A DNA stretch of 64,000 nucleotides from positions 12,028,001 to 12,092,000 of the forward strand of contig AP026543.1 of NCBI GenBank assembly GCA_026075535.2, given 5' to 3'. The notes beneath the pieces were generated by a model. That model ran no database searches. It was not told where the DNA came from and saw nothing but the letters and a program-made list of their open reading frames with translations. Position 1 is the first letter of the stretch. Every line of letters begins with the position of its first letter. This stretch comes from Tricholoma matsutake (taxonomy: Eukaryota > Basidiomycota > Agaricomycetes > Agaricales > Tricholomataceae). The position numbers and the translations under genes were made by a program. Below are positions 11,901 to 24,201 of this stretch, one piece after another.

Positions 11901-12533
11901 AAGATGCAAAAGGTACAAGAGGAAGCAGAGGTGGCATTGAAGAAAGCATGTGATGACATGATGCGACATGTGGATTGTACTCGAGCATGCGCTCCAGAGT
12001 ACAAAGTTGGTGACTTGGTATGGCTAAGTACCAAGGACCTGAATATTCCACGACCTTTGAAGAAACTTACAGAGAAACAAGTTGGCCCATATGCAATCTC
12101 TAAAGTGATCTCGCCTAATGTGGTAGTGCTAAAATTCCCCCGATCATTTAAGATTGATCCCGAGATTAACATATCCCACCTATGCCCTTACCATCCGCCC
12201 ACTATTCCTGGCCAACAAACTACTCCGCAACCTCCGATAATAGTAGAAGGTGCTCCAGAATACATAGTTGAAGAAATTCTAGACTCACGTCTTCGACGGA
12301 ACAAATTGGAGTTCTTAATAAAGTGGAAAAACTATACCGACGAAAATAATTCGTGGGAACCCAAAGAGAATTGTAAGCGAGCGCATAACGCGATCGCCCA
12401 ATTCTTTAAACGTAATCTGAATGCTCCGCATCGCATTGCGAGAATGGTGTATGAGGGGATGAAATTCTGGCCTTACCAAAATTTCACAGAGGGGACAAAC
12501 ATAATATTTTCTCGCCTGGAAGTCAAGGCATAA
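8910..12533 (+). pseudogene. Pol of the inner element: protease, RT, RNase H, integrase, chromodomain (multiply broken)
   Basis: Protease: 'EALLDSGATGLFINRSL' with the catalytic DSG. The frame then shifts near 9160-9185. RT follows, with '[11 protein letters not shown]' and the catalytic 'IIFIDDILIFT'. Next come RNase H ('VESDASNFATGAVLS', 'WTDHQNLQYFM') and the integrase zinc site (LHHNTLIAGHPGR, then CDTCMRG). The first catalytic Asp is in 'DISVDFITGLP'. The second is replaced by Asn ('TIISNRGPQFAS' instead of S-D-R-G). The C-terminus is a clear chromodomain ('YIVEEILDSRLRRNKLEFLI', then KWKNYTDENNSWEP). Damage: TAG at 9500-9502, TAA at 9713-9715, TGA at 9911-9913, and a small deletion near 11670 that shifts frame inside the conserved HPQTD region. 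No functional Pol can be made from this copy. Confidence 0.9.
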
Positions 12534-12544
12534 AAGGGGGGTAA
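12531..12544 (+). promoter_or_regulatory. Candidate polypurine tract of the inner element
   Basis: AAAAGGGGGG followed by TAA directly before the 3' LTR, right after the end of the integrase frame. This is the expected place for plus-strand priming. Confidence 0.75.
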
Positions 12545-12946
12545 TGTTAGGAAACCACCCCATTACCTAATAAACTTTCATTTTTATTTTATTATGTCGA
12601 ATTATGCTACATGATGCTAAATGACGCTATATTTTGATAGCATGAGAATTTTATTTTGCATGCATCAAAATGTATGCGCATGTACGAGTGCATCAGTAAC
12701 AACAATGTACAATATATGTAACATAGTATATAAACCCTAAATATATGCCTAGGGGACCCCAGTAGTGTTCTCTTAGGTATTCCACCTACGTTTTCAGTGT
12801 GAAAGGCCTATCTCAACAAACTCACCTATTAATAACCCCTCGCATCAAAACCATCAATTCCCCCATCACGAGCGCGGATCCCGCCCCCTTCTTGTAGAAA
12901 GAACCCGCATGGTCTTAGCTAGCAGATAGTGGGTGTCGCCCTAACA
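12545..12946 (+). repeat. 3' LTR of the inner element
   Basis: 402 bases, same ends as the 5' LTR, 14 differences by eye. One difference lies in the self-priming 11-mer (AGTAGTGTTCT here), a T-to-A change and the only transversion among the 14. ATCAC follows at 12947-12951. Confidence 0.92.
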
Positions 12947-12951
12947 ATCAC

Positions 12952-14191
12952 AGCTGATCGCTCCACATGGTCAGGTATAATCTGAATTTGCTCGTATGCA
13001 TCCTTTAAATCTAATGATAATTTATATTTAGCACTTGCAACATGTCAAAGCATACATCAATATCTGGCAATGGTGATGTCATTTTTACTGTATTCATGTT
13101 ACGTGAATGCAAGTCCACTACAGTCCTGAGTCCGTAACTGTGGTATCTCACCTGGTTTACCTCCAGGTTTCACGATCAGTAACATTGGCACTGCATTCCA
13201 TGCACTAGTAATTTTCCAACATCCTGATTTAAGGTAAGTATTCTTTTATCTGTCCATTGAGGTCTAAACATCTCTGGACAGCAAGATGGTCACCAAGGAT
13301 AGATCTTCCCAACATCAATCAATGGAATTTTGTGATTGATTGCCCATAATGGTGGTAAGTCTGTTTCTGCCATCTCTTTGCATAGTGGCCAAGCATACTC
13401 AATTCATTCTTCTCTAGCACATTGAAGATCTCCTTCAGCAACCTCCATTGCATGCAACAATATTTTTGTAACTGTGTTACCTTTAAGAGGTAATGACTCA
13501 TTGCTCCTGACAATCATGCATGCTGGATTCAGACCCATCGTTATACAATGTGTGAACAACCACAGTGTTCCTAGGATAAGGTCATAGCTAGATAGGTTCA
13601 CAACATCAAAGCGTCATTCCTCATTAATTAACTGGTATTTGGAATTTACAGTGGTACTCCAATTTACTTTGGAGCAGATCCTTGTACAGCCAATTGTAGT
13701 AACAATGGCTTCTCAAGCTCACCCTTGGTTACTTTCAGCTGATCCGCTAGTGCCATCGACATAAAATCTCCCAGTGACCCAGAATCCAGTAATGCCCAAG
13801 CTGGATGCCCATTAACTTGCACAACAATGACTATCAGTTTTGGAATTAGTCGAGTGAAGTCTCTCAGTGTTGCTGCATTCTGTTGTAAGCCTGCATAGGT
13901 TCCCCGTGGTACTTGCACTCCATGCACTGGCAAATCCACTACTTGGTCATGCTCCTCCCATAACCAATTCGCAAACCAGGTTATTAGGTCAGTCAAAGGT
14001 TCAAATATTAATTCATTTGGTACAGAAATTGTCATTCCCATGGCTCTATCTGTGATAGTATAACCAAATCCTGCATTTGCAACCTCCCACCTCTCAGCAG
14101 GTTCATTCAGAGAACGAGGATACAAGATGATCCCCTGAGAGACAATGTGAATCAACCCCCACCATATAATGTCATCCATCAATGGACCCAA
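12952..14191 (-). pseudogene. Protease and upstream half of reverse transcriptase, outer element
   Basis: 14191-13664 contains the aspartic protease active site ('HPAWALLDSGSLGDFMSMAL', DSG) and 13601-13404 continues with 'SYDLILGTLWLF', the usual end of a gypsy protease. From about 13320 down to 12952, several short frames resemble the first RT motifs (a 'KPGG' turn near 13165 and a 'DLKDAYEQI'-like piece near 13000), split by stops. The coding sequence then runs into the nested element. Confidence 0.78.
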
Positions 14192-14399
14192 TGCCCATTG
14201 ATTACTGGTGTGTAAAGTCTTGTTATTTCACTGGGTGCATCGTATCACATACCACTCTGGTAAGTTGAAGTCCTCTTTTATGAGTAGTTCACCATTAATG
14301 TATTCATCATCACAGAGTTCCTGATCCATGATCATGTATCAATCTTCCTCAAATTGGTACACCAAGAATCGACTATCCTCAACTGGCAACTCATCAAAA

Positions 14400-16793
14400 G
14401 GATAGGGTCACATTTGTTCCAACACAGCCATTGCATGCAAAGCAATCAGGTCACTCATTGTCAACGATGCAGTACATTCCTCAAATCCATCCTGTTGCTC
14501 AGGGCTGATCCCAATGCTTGCAACAGGAATTTCTGTTGTCTCGGCCAATCCTCTAACATCATCATACTCATCAAAATTAACCTCGACATTATGCAAAGTG
14601 ATGCCAGGGGGTCTATTGGGTCTATTTGAAGTCATGGAACCTCTGCACAAACAGTTTGGCTAATGTGTCCAGTTTCTCCACAATTGAAGCATTTTCCAGC
14701 GGCAAGATACTCGTTTCATTCCTTAGCACTTAATTGAGGCCTCGAGCGGCCTTCTCAATTATTTGTGCTGTTCTGGTTCTCCTGGTTTGATCTAGAGTTA
14801 CCAGTGTTATTATTGTGATGATGATTATTTCCTTGGGAGTTTTCATGATGGTTATCATTTCAGTAAGTATTCCAGTGTTCCTCATGTCAATGATTGTTCC
14901 ATGAGGTTTACCATTCCTATTGCTATTATTCTCATAGGGAGTTGTTTCATTCCGTCGGTTCCTAGGGAAACTGGATACCAAATCGTTACCATAGGTGTCA
15001 AATATAGCACAATGCTCATGTCTATCAGATACTTCCTCTGACAATTCAATAACCTGTGCAGCATGCTTTATTTCTTCCCATGAGGATACTTCAGGGTTAT
15101 ACCCATCACACCAGAGTCCTTTCTGGATCACAGGTCAAAAGCCATCCCACAGGTGTACGACTTTCTCTCATTCATCTACAAGTCCAATCATGTTGATTAT
15201 TTCTTCTAGCTCATAGATAAACTCCAATGCAGTCTTTGAATTCTGGAAACATTTATGGAGCCTTTCCCTTTGCTTCATATGGTAATTGATAGGAAAACAG
15301 TAGTTAAATAACTCTTCAAAAAACTGTTTCAAACCCCAATCATAAATGTTCATAGCTACTTTCTGAGTGTAGAAATTGTAAGCTTTGCCTTTCAAATAAT
15401 ATGAAAGTACAAAAACTCTTCATCATTTATGAACATGACCTGAAACAACATAGTCAGTTCCCTCAGTTACAAATTGGTGGTAACTGTGAGCATCAGCTGC
15501 ACCATCATAATCCAATGGTGCAAGCAGCTTCAGCAATGTTTTGTGTTTTGGTTTTGATGACCTCAATCAAGTTGATCGAGATTGAGATTGATGATGTTTT
15601 CTTTCACCTCCACTAGTTCCACTTTCAGGGTCTGAGGAATCTGGAGACTCAGAAGAGCTGGATGAACTATCAGATGGGTCTGAAGGTCAGTGTTCATTAT
15701 CTTCAATATGGCTCATTGCTCGACCCAGAAAACTTCCAGGGGCAATTTGAGACAAGGGCTGTATATCTGAGCTTTGTCATTCCTGGCAAATGTTTGGTCA
15801 TCGATGACCCTTTATGGTGTTTGCTACTCGATTCATCAAAGCATCTGACATTGGTGTGAACTTGGTTTCAGAGGGATTCTCTTTAGCTGCAGCAGTGGCA
15901 CTTGCTTTCGGTGCGTCTTCATCCATTACACTCTCGACTTGAGCTTTATACTTGGAACTCTTCTGGTGAGGCAGCTTTCCTTTACCAGTTCTAGATTCCT
16001 TATTTCAGTCCTGGTCTCAGACCATATTCCAAGTTTTCATTGCCTCTCTTTGGGCATTCACATCCAATTTGGCTGATTCAAATTTCAAGGCTCCCCAATT
16101 ATCAGGGTCAACACCTTTTCCTTTTGAGGGTCCCTCACCTCTTGAAGATTCATCTCCATCACTATCGAAGTGCACTTTCTCATAATGACAATCAATTCTT
16201 TCTTGGTCTTCAGTGGTCAAATTCTGTTCAGCATTTTTAACTGCAATTTCTTGTTCAGATGTCAAACTGTTTCCTCTCGAAAACTCAGTAGTTCCAGTGT
16301 CAGAATGATGATGTCTTTGGGCATGTTTGGACTCAACTAAAGTCCAGGGTTCATTATTGTTAGTCTCCTCATCAGGAGAATTTTCAGTCATTACTTGAGT
16401 GGAAGAAAATAAAGTCGAATTGTCATTGAAAGCATGGTCTACCTGAGATGAGAAACCCTTAAGATAAGGTGTAGTTGGAGCTGAACAGATCTCTGAAATA
16501 CCCACATCTAGCTGGGTATCATCATGCTGACTAGCAGCAGAGGATGGTCTAGTCACAACCACATCACTATACAAGTGAGGGCTAACAACTTGGTCAGCAG
16601 GAAAATTCTGCCTGTTATGCACTGTAGCTGCCTCCTCCATGACTGAGCCAGAAGTCAAAGTGAGGGGCAAAAGAGCCACCCCTGACTCAAGGTTAGTTGT
16701 ACCAGCAGAACTAGATGGGATCTCACCCAGAATTCGGGCAGCCACATATTTGTGGGCCAAACGGTTATGAAGTGGGTAGCGAGTTTCAGACAT
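14400..16793 (-). pseudogene. Gag region of the outer element, degenerate
   Basis: The first ORF (16793-16017, 258 residues) starts about 150 bases inside the 5' LTR and is Ser/Glu-rich and acidic, typical of a gag N-terminus. Further pieces in other frames (15395-15168, 15131-14730) read as capsid ('KGKAYNFYTQKVAMNIYDWG'). Near 14700-14640 there is a zinc knuckle, CFNCGETGHISQTVC, with five rather than four residues between His and the last Cys. 14650-14408 follows as a short acidic linker to the protease. Several stops and frameshifts make this non-functional. Confidence 0.75.
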
Positions 16794-16946
16794 GATGAAG
16801 TGTCAATATAGGTGGAGTGTAGAAAAGTTGTTGCAAAGGTGTCGCCTAGCAGTGAGAGCCTCAGTTGATCAGACTAAGAGATCCAGATGCAAAGCAAGCA
16901 GAAGTTTGGTAGTAGTAAAGTTTGAGTGAGTAGACTGTCAAAAATA

Positions 16947-17284
16947 TGTGATACAAGCATGACAAGTCATGGTTCTAGCACACAAAGTTCTAAGTTCACT
17001 TGATAGACAGTTCAATAGGCTCAGAATTCCCTACCCTACTAGTTACAAAACTGCTCATTTATATAAGTAAGAATTTGGGTATCTAGATTCTAAATAAAGA
17101 GTCCAGCTCATTGTCAAGTAGTAAGCAGCAAGGAATTGGAAATACAGATAAGTCATTGTATGAGAAGAGATAGGATAAAAGAAAAGGAAAGAAACCATAG
17201 AGACAAAATAAATGAAATAACAGAATGGAAGGATGAAAAGGAAAATACCGGAGCGCGCATCACCCGGATCATGCTATCCTTACA
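16947..17284 (-). repeat. 5' LTR of the outer element
   Basis: 338 bases, starting TGTGATACAAGC on the plus strand, matching 2468-2817. The duplicated GTTAT follows at 17285-17289. I could not assign a tRNA primer site in the bases just inside it (16925-16946). Confidence 0.88.
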
Positions 17285-17459
17285 GTTATACACAAGTTAT
17301 ACAGAAGATAAACATGTCTATGGCATCTATGGTCACTATAGGTACTATGGACAGGATAGGATAGGATAGTTTACCATCGTGGTACCACTCAGGAACAGAT
17401 GGCTCCCATACTACACACATGAGCACATAGGTAAGAACAAGTGTGCTATGGCTACCCCC

Positions 17460-19660
17460 ACTCTTGCTCACTGCAAAAACTGGTCATGTACTCCCCTGTA
17501 AGCCCAATGATGCCAAGGAAGTTGGTAAGTAGCAGAAGATGTATCATGAGTTGCAGCCTTCTCACAAAACCAAGCTAGAGATAGGATGAGACATGAGAGG
17601 CTCTGAAAGACAACATGTATGGTATGCAGGCTAAACTGCAGGTAAATAAATGTAAGGTGGTGCCACAAACATGGGCTCACTATTGAAAATGTCAAAGACA
17701 TTGGAGATATACTTTGCCAAACACCCTGTGATATGTGGATCATGGAGCAGGTCTGGTAGCTGTTGGAAGCAGTCTGCCTTCCACTGGAGGACAGGCACCA
17801 GCACCTGAACATCCCACTTGAATGCCTGTCACAAGTCCACCAAAGCCATGTTTGTGTCACATACCAGGAGCACATGAGGCTCATCCTCAACTTCCATGCA
17901 ACAAAAATGGCACAAACACCACAGGTGTGGCACTGTTTCTCAGTATCATTCCCTCCATCTCAGTCTCTCCACAGCCAAAGGGTGGTTCAACAACATGAGG
18001 GAGGTGAAGGCTTTCCTATGTGCAGGAACATGGATGATCATCAAGTAATGGCAAAGCTTCCATATGATCTGTTTGCATTTCCCATCCTCGTCCATCTCTA
18101 AACACCCCCATAGCAGCACACATTTGGAGGAAGTTTCAATGACATTCTGAAGGATGTCATCACATGTCTCCCGCAAGGTCCTCTTCAAGTCCTCCAGCTG
18201 TCTGCAATCCATATCCTCTGTGTGCACATTTCATATAGTGAGAGATGGCAGATGTTCAATGGCCCAATTCAAGTCCCCTATCCAAGAGGGACAACCACCT
18301 CGAAGGAGATCCTTGGTTTCCTGCAGAGCTGCATATGTGTAATGGTGGCATGGTAGTTGCAATAAGTATCTGAGATAAGAAATTGCTAACTGCACATGTC
18401 ACACCCTCAGGGGCATCAACCCTGTGTTTCTGTAAACAAAGTGGCAATCATGGAGCAAGACCCAACATTGAGCAAACATCAGATGAAGAGATGCTGCACC
18501 TCTGTCAACTCTTGCACCAAGACTTCATCAACATCCAGCACCACCTCACAGCCATATGTCAAAACTGGATCCACTCTCACCATGTATAGCATTTTCCTTC
18601 TTTGGGTATGAATGCATCCAATGCAAAGCTAGCACATGCCACCCTATGTGCTTTTGCTGCATTTTTATGATACTGCACTGTGAAGATGTCTCATGCCATC
18701 AATGTGAACCATACTCCAACATATTTATACTTGCTAACCAATTCTATGACCTCCCCTCTAGGCTCTCACCTTCAGAGATGGTTGCCTTGTACCCCCATGT
18801 CCCATTATCATCCACTTTGATTTTGGTGTGCTGATATCCATGAAATTGACATCACACCACTCCAAAAAACAATCCACCTTTTTCTGGAGGCCATAGAAAG
18901 TTGTGGAGAAAAGGGCAATGTCATCTGCCTGTTCAACATGTGAAATAAATAGTGTGTGCAGGTGAACATCATATATATCATCCTGCAACCAGTTACCAAG
19001 GTCCACAAAATAGATGTTCCATAATACAGGGGATGCAGTGTCTCCAGTGAGCACCCCAATAATGGACTTAAATCTGGCTGTTGATGCTGTTCAATCATGC
19101 ATGACATATGACATATGAGCATACAACATTCATAGCCAGTCAAACAGTGGACCTGAGACTCCCACCTTGAACAGTTTCGACCACAAGTAGGAAGATCTGT
19201 GGCAGGAAATGCATTCTTGAGATCTATGAATGCAATGTATAAAGGCTTTCCCTGAGATTGTGCCTTCTCAGTAGCAATGTGCAATATATATGAGTTGTTG
19301 TGTGTGTGATACCCCTCCCAAAATCCATTTTGCAAATCAGGTAAGACATGATTCTTCTCTGCCCAAGCCTGCAATCGTCTGTCTATCAGGAGAGTCAACA
19401 CCTTCAACAAGCAACATTCCAACCTAACTAGTCTATAACCTCTGGAGACATAGCCAGTTTCCCTAATTTGAGCACTCCCACTAAGACTATAGTATACCAA
19501 TCCTGGGGTGCATCAAGGGAGGAAATGCAGATGTTGAATAGATTCAGGAGCATGTTGCTGGGAATGTCCACTATTGTTTGATATGCCACTTTGTCCAACC
19601 CAGGTGAGGCCTTAACATGATGGTGCACCAAGTGATGGTGTCTATGTAGCACTGCTACAG
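17460..19660 (-). pseudogene. Non-LTR retrotransposon (LINE) remnant, reverse transcriptase
   Basis: Broken minus-strand frames carry LINE-type RT motifs in the right order. 'KASPGLDKVAYQTIV' is near 19600 and 'LYIAFIDLKNAFPATD' near 19230. 'GDTASPVLWNIYF' and the catalytic 'QADDIALFSTTF' are at about 19050-18900, and 'FLEWCDVNFMDISTPKSK' follows. Downstream (18230-17470) is a long C-terminal region with a Cys/His cluster (CHFCCMEVEDEPHVLLVC), as in fungal LINEs. At least three frame changes and many stops. No target duplication was found. A run of AGGAT near 17355-17372 may be its decayed 3' tail. Confidence 0.78.
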
Positions 19661-19907
19661 AGTCCCATAGATGGCCCAGGGTTTGTTGATAGGCTCCTTA
19701 TCAAATAAGTGGCAAAATAAGTGAGACAATAAGTAACCAATAAGTGACAAATAAGTACAACTTTGAATGACACTAAATGAGTTACTACATATTTTGGTGA
19801 TGAAAATAATTTCATGAAGTCCATTGAGGTGGAGTTTGAATATACCAAGCACTGCTGGAGGCAGGTAAAATGCATTTTTGCTTCATTTTCAAGATGTTTG
19901 CTTTTTA

Positions 19908-20043
19908 GAGCATTCACAGTAGCCATTTTTTTGCACTTCATTTTTCAGTCCATTCTGGTCATTCTTCTGCCAAACATCCCAAAAATGAAGCCAAAAATGA
20001 AGCCAAAAATGGCCCTCAAATGGCTATTGTGAACAACCCTATT
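19908..20043. mobile_element. Small MITE-like element (~135 bases)
   Basis: CATTCACAGTAGCCATTT near 19913-19930 is mirrored by AAATGGCTATTGTGAAC near 20022-20038, with two or three mismatches. The interior is AT-rich with a direct repeat of AAAATGAAGCC. No clear target duplication was identified. Confidence 0.5.
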
Positions 20044-20600
20044 GTGAACATCAATCATTTCAATGGTCGAACATGACATAGATTTCATATTGAAGCAATA
20101 GTCGATCATCCTTCTGCACCAGACAAAACATTAGCAGGAAAACTTCACAGTGCCAAACAGGTCTCTTCATCCACCTCCCACTGGCAGCCTTCCTCTCCAT
20201 CTCGAGACCTCCTTCAAGTTCTCCAGGCTCCAGTTCACCATTTATCTCATCCTCGCCAGGGTCATCACTGCGCGTAACGGTGAAGAAAAACGCAGCCACC
20301 CAACAGATATTGTTTCTTGTCAATAGTTAAGAACTTGTATTATGTGGTTGGGTATTTGGGTGATTGCGCATCATCTGATCACGTCGCAGTCAGCGTACCA
20401 ATGATTCTTTATGCTTTCTTAATCACGCAAATTGCGACTTACAGATTCCGCAGTACTCCGATGTATCGGATGCGTCGTGTCGAACTTTTCCAATTCAATA
20501 CCTGGACGAAAATTGGTCCTTCCAAAAGCCTCAACGGGCAAGTCCCCGGAAGACTCGTTAGGTAACGTAGTGTTTCCGCTGAGCACGTTTGACCTATTAT
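20044..20600. other. Intergenic region downstream of the purine permease, no gene recognised
   Basis: Short frames on both strands (for example an acidic 87-residue minus-strand frame, 20323-20060) have no recognisable domain. Nothing here is needed to complete the permease, whose stop lies at 20601-20603. Confidence 0.5.
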
Positions 20601-23139
20601 TCAGTCAGTTTTGCTCGATGAGAGAAATGCCTGAACCCACATCCAAAGAGGGATCAGACTGCCAGGCGGGATATCCCATTTCTCTGCAGCCTCATAGTTA
20701 TTTGTCGGAATGATGTGACCGCCTGAGACCACTTTCAGTACGAATGGAACCCCGTTTATGATCATGTAAGATAAGATCCCAGCAATAATCCCATACGCGA
20801 TGCTGATAGTGCTCTCGTCAGCCTGAGTGGTCAGGGCCAGCAGAAAGAAGGTAGGGAAGAGTACTTGTAGGTCAGAGGGATCATGATTATTGTTAGAAAT
20901 GCAGGCACGGCATCGCCAACATAATCCCAATTAATTTCGCGCACGCTAAAATGAATGAGTAAGCGCAGAGTTCATGCATCTCGAGATGAGCCCGCACTTC
21001 CGCATCATTGATGATCCCACAAACACCAATGCTCCGCCAGTTGCCCAGGCAGGGATAGACGAAAAAATAGGAGCAAAAAATACTGAAACAAAGAAGGCAA
21101 GTCCAACCACCATTCCCGTAATTCCCGTTTTCCCTCCCTCTGCAGGATAATTGAATTCAACTATGAAGCCCGATAGTACATGAACCGCACCTCTGATACC
21201 TGTAGCGCTTTCGACGAATGTAGTAACAGGACTAGTGCCCATCAAGGCCCCCATACTGATGGCCACTGCGTCGACACAGTATGCGATTGTCGAGTTCTCA
21301 AAGTCAAATGTTATCGGATCCTGTAGCCCAGCAAATTTTGCCATGGAATACAGCGTACTAAGTAAGATGTCTAGTCCTAACGCGACTCAATCACAGAAAA
21401 GATTAGCTTACCCAGTGGTGTCTACATGTTGTTCGAGATTAGAAATTCAGAGAAATGACAGAGGGAAGTACATACCTAGAATATCGACATATAAGAAGGT
21501 CACTAGTGCATACCACACACGGCCATTCCTACATGCACAGTTGGAAATGATCCAAAACCCGACGAATTCGGTCTCACCCGTAGTGGAACTAAAATTCGAC
21601 AGTGTATGTCAGGTGCCTTTACATAACTAATCTCGGCGAGGACTTACGGTAATCGCTTCGCTGACAATCTTGATGTCATGGAATCCAACAACTTGCCTGA
21701 AGAACTCAAACAGTGCATCGCCAGCTGCTGTGTGCGGAAAATAGGTGACAGGGGTAGACCGGGGCCACGAGACGATGGACGTGAGGAAGATTCCAATGAG
21801 TATAGACCCACGGACCCGGTAAAGAATGAGGAGAGTTGTGAAAATCCTGAAAGAATATCGGACAAAATAGAACACATAGCTTATGGGTGCTTACCCCCCG
21901 AGGAAGATCCCTAGCCACATCGTGGGGCTCCGCAGAACGCCACGAGCGCAATAATTTGGAAGGGTTGCACTGACAAAATCTGGTACAAAGATGTCTAGTC
22001 GTCATGATAATGAAAAACACATTGACGTACTTTCTGGCTGGCACCCCGCAAGCGCAACTAATGTAGAAGTGGAACCTCCTACAACTCCAAGACCGCGGGA
22101 GGCTGGATTATCCCATGAAGTAGGCAAGGAATACCAACGATTCCTTGCAGTAACTTACATAAACCGATGAATCTAAGAAGAGTTTAATTCAGTTGTTGTG
22201 CCCTATCCATAGGTAAGAACATATTCTTACGCGATGAACAGACCTATCCCAGCTCCCACAGCCAGAACCAACGATCGAGGCATAAGTCGTACCAGCCATT
22301 GCCGAAGACCAACCACGGATAGGAAAAAAAAGATCCACCTGGCCGAACAAATACTGTCAGTCAATTAGACAAGACGGGACATGGCATGATCCGTACCCTT
22401 CCATAAATACGGCTGCTAGTGCTTCACCATAAGTAATAAATCCTGATCCATGGAAGCCTACGACGGAGTAGGCGAACTGTCGAATAGCAGTCGACAACGC
22501 GTTGAAGGAAGAGGTGAATGCAACACGTACATAAGCGTTCAGTCCAAGCCCCGGCGCGAGTCCAACAGGGATGTTGGCTAAAAGCCCCATGAAAAATGAT
22601 GATAAGGCAGAAACAGCTGCAGTCGAAGTGATCAAATCTCGCCGAACTTGAGATACGCAGGATAAGTAAACGTCGTCAGTTAAGCATTGACCTTTCGTGG
22701 GGCAGACACACGGGCCACCAGAGTCGGATAAGATGCTCGCGTTGACTGATATCTGCGAGAAACATGAGCTGTACAGAGTGTAGGGAGGAGAGAAAAACGT
22801 ACGATATATACCATAGCCGCCTTCGAAACATAAAGAGTCAATCAAAACATTTCACAATGACTTGACAATGACAATTGTGGCAGTGTGCCGTACCCATGTC
22901 GTGAGGCCAGCACGAATTTCAGTCTGTATTTTGTTCGTCGATTTTCCTCGATGAGTAATGATTGTGAATACCGTAAATCGTGATCCAGGACGCTCTTTAT
23001 GAGCACCTGAACCTTCTAACTTGAACCATCTTCCGACGAACGAGTTCGCGACCTAATTGAGACGTGAACATGACTTGGAAGGAGCAGTAAGTAAGAATTT
23101 ACTGACTCCATCGTTAAATCTTTCAATGGACTTGACCAT
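20601..23139 (-). CDS. AzgA-type purine (adenine/guanine/hypoxanthine) permease, NCS2 family
   Basis: A many-exon gene that appears intact. The first exons can be placed at 23139-23107, 23052-22972, 22923-22894, 22820-22803 and 22752-22397, all with GT-AG introns. Family landmarks are '[10 protein letters not shown]', '[17 protein letters not shown]', '[14 protein letters not shown]', '[18 protein letters not shown]', '[20 protein letters not shown]', '[15 protein letters not shown]', '[17 protein letters not shown]', '[20 protein letters not shown]' and 'NIAYGIIAG'. The protein ends with 'AFLSSSKTD'. A 10-base micro-exon near 21420 supplies part of the DTTG motif. The product should be a plasma-membrane proton symporter for purine bases with about 12-14 membrane helices. 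The start at 23139 is chosen because it gives the usual short hydrophilic N-terminus before '[20 protein letters not shown]'. Exon borders in the middle third are by eye. Confidence 0.88.
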
Positions 23140-24201
23140 GATGGGTCCGCAGATCAAGCAACTTGAAGAAGCGGGAGCTTGAAGGAGGTAAGAACTTACT
23201 TATCTGGAATACTTTCTCGTGGTGAGTACGTAGTCATTACGGTATCGGGAATACGGAAAGCCGATACCCTATCTTCGGACACGGTAAGTAATTCTCGTTT
23301 ACATGGCGGCGAGGTGACGCGGTGACGGTTGCCTTTACTGGAAGTATGGTTGACATTGAACTTGACATAGGACCCCGACTACCTGATTCTAATTTTGGTT
23401 TGCGGATTTACCAGGCACAACATTTAAATTATGTAACTCTGCACATCGTCTTGGTCGACTTCTGATATGTATGTACGTAGCTTCTGAGACGCGTACTGTG
23501 TACCTGATTGTGATCCGAAATGGATCAGGAACTGTTCCTCATCATAGGCGGTCCTTACGTATGTGTTCGACCGGATTCCCCGGATTGGTCATTGGGAAAG
23601 GGCGGGTCAGAGGCATCTGAGTCGACTCGGAGACGAGGGGAAAATTGCAAGAGGTTTCTTTTATTATGAAGCCAAATAGGGAGCAGCCGCATAGCGGAGA
23701 AAGGTGAAGCTGGCTGCTGCTGCTGCTGCTCTGGAGTTACACCAGGTGACAGAGGTATACTAGCAGAAGGTACAGGTGAATCACTGAAGAGTAAGATTGT
23801 GTTGAAGATTCGCGGTGAATATTGATATTGAGTAGCGACTCTGTAGTATTTTGAAACGGCGTAGTCCCAACGCATAGGATGGTGAAATTTATGAAATGAA
23901 GTTTAGATCATTGTCAATGGTACGACACAGCGTAACAGAGCTGCCAGTGAGAGAATCTATCCTGTTCCGCCAGCATCTAACATCACCGTTCAAATCGCCG
24001 TTGCCAAAGAACTCGGGCAGGACGCCGAACGCGACTTTTTTTCGGTCCTCCGGCTTCTCTAGGAAAGCATGATACTGAATTTGATGGACCCGACTTCTTC
24101 AAAAAGAAGATCTTTGCCCTCGCTAGATACAATTGCATTCTGATGTATATGACTCTGAATTCGAGTTGCCACTGACTGCCACATGCAGGTCATAAAGGAT
24201 G
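23140..24201. other. Promoter side of the permease and non-coding sequence
   Basis: No convincing gene. A 106-residue minus-strand frame (23875-23555) with a short Gln run lacks any recognisable domain and is not supported by neighbours. Confidence 0.5.

Larger units (their letters stand above)
6733..12946 (+). mobile_element. Inner Ty3/gypsy chromovirus-type LTR retrotransposon nested in the outer one
   Basis: Two 402-base LTRs (6733-7134 and 12545-12946), ATCAC duplication on both sides, and a gag / protease / RT / RNase H / integrase / chromodomain interior on the plus strand. The LTRs differ at 14 positions by eye, 13 of them transitions, so the insertion is not very recent. Gag and Pol both contain stops and frameshifts. 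A solo LTR of the same family is at 31653-32053. Confidence 0.94.
2468..17284 (-). mobile_element. Outer Ty3/gypsy LTR retrotransposon, minus strand, split by a nested element
   Basis: Two long direct repeats (2468-2817 and 16947-17284) begin TGTGATACAAG and end TTACA. The element is flanked on both sides by the same five bases, GTTAT (2463-2467 and 17285-17289). Read on the minus strand the order is 5' LTR, gag, protease, reverse transcriptase, RNase H, integrase with chromodomain, an extra ORF, 3' LTR. This is Ty3/gypsy order. All coding parts carry stops or frameshifts. The inner element at 6733-12946 sits in the reverse transcriptase, so without it the outer element is about 8.6 kb. Confidence 0.9.

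Noticed and set aside
23555..23875. A 106-residue minus-strand ORF with a Gln run
   Set aside because: No domain, no splicing pattern, no neighbour support; likely chance.
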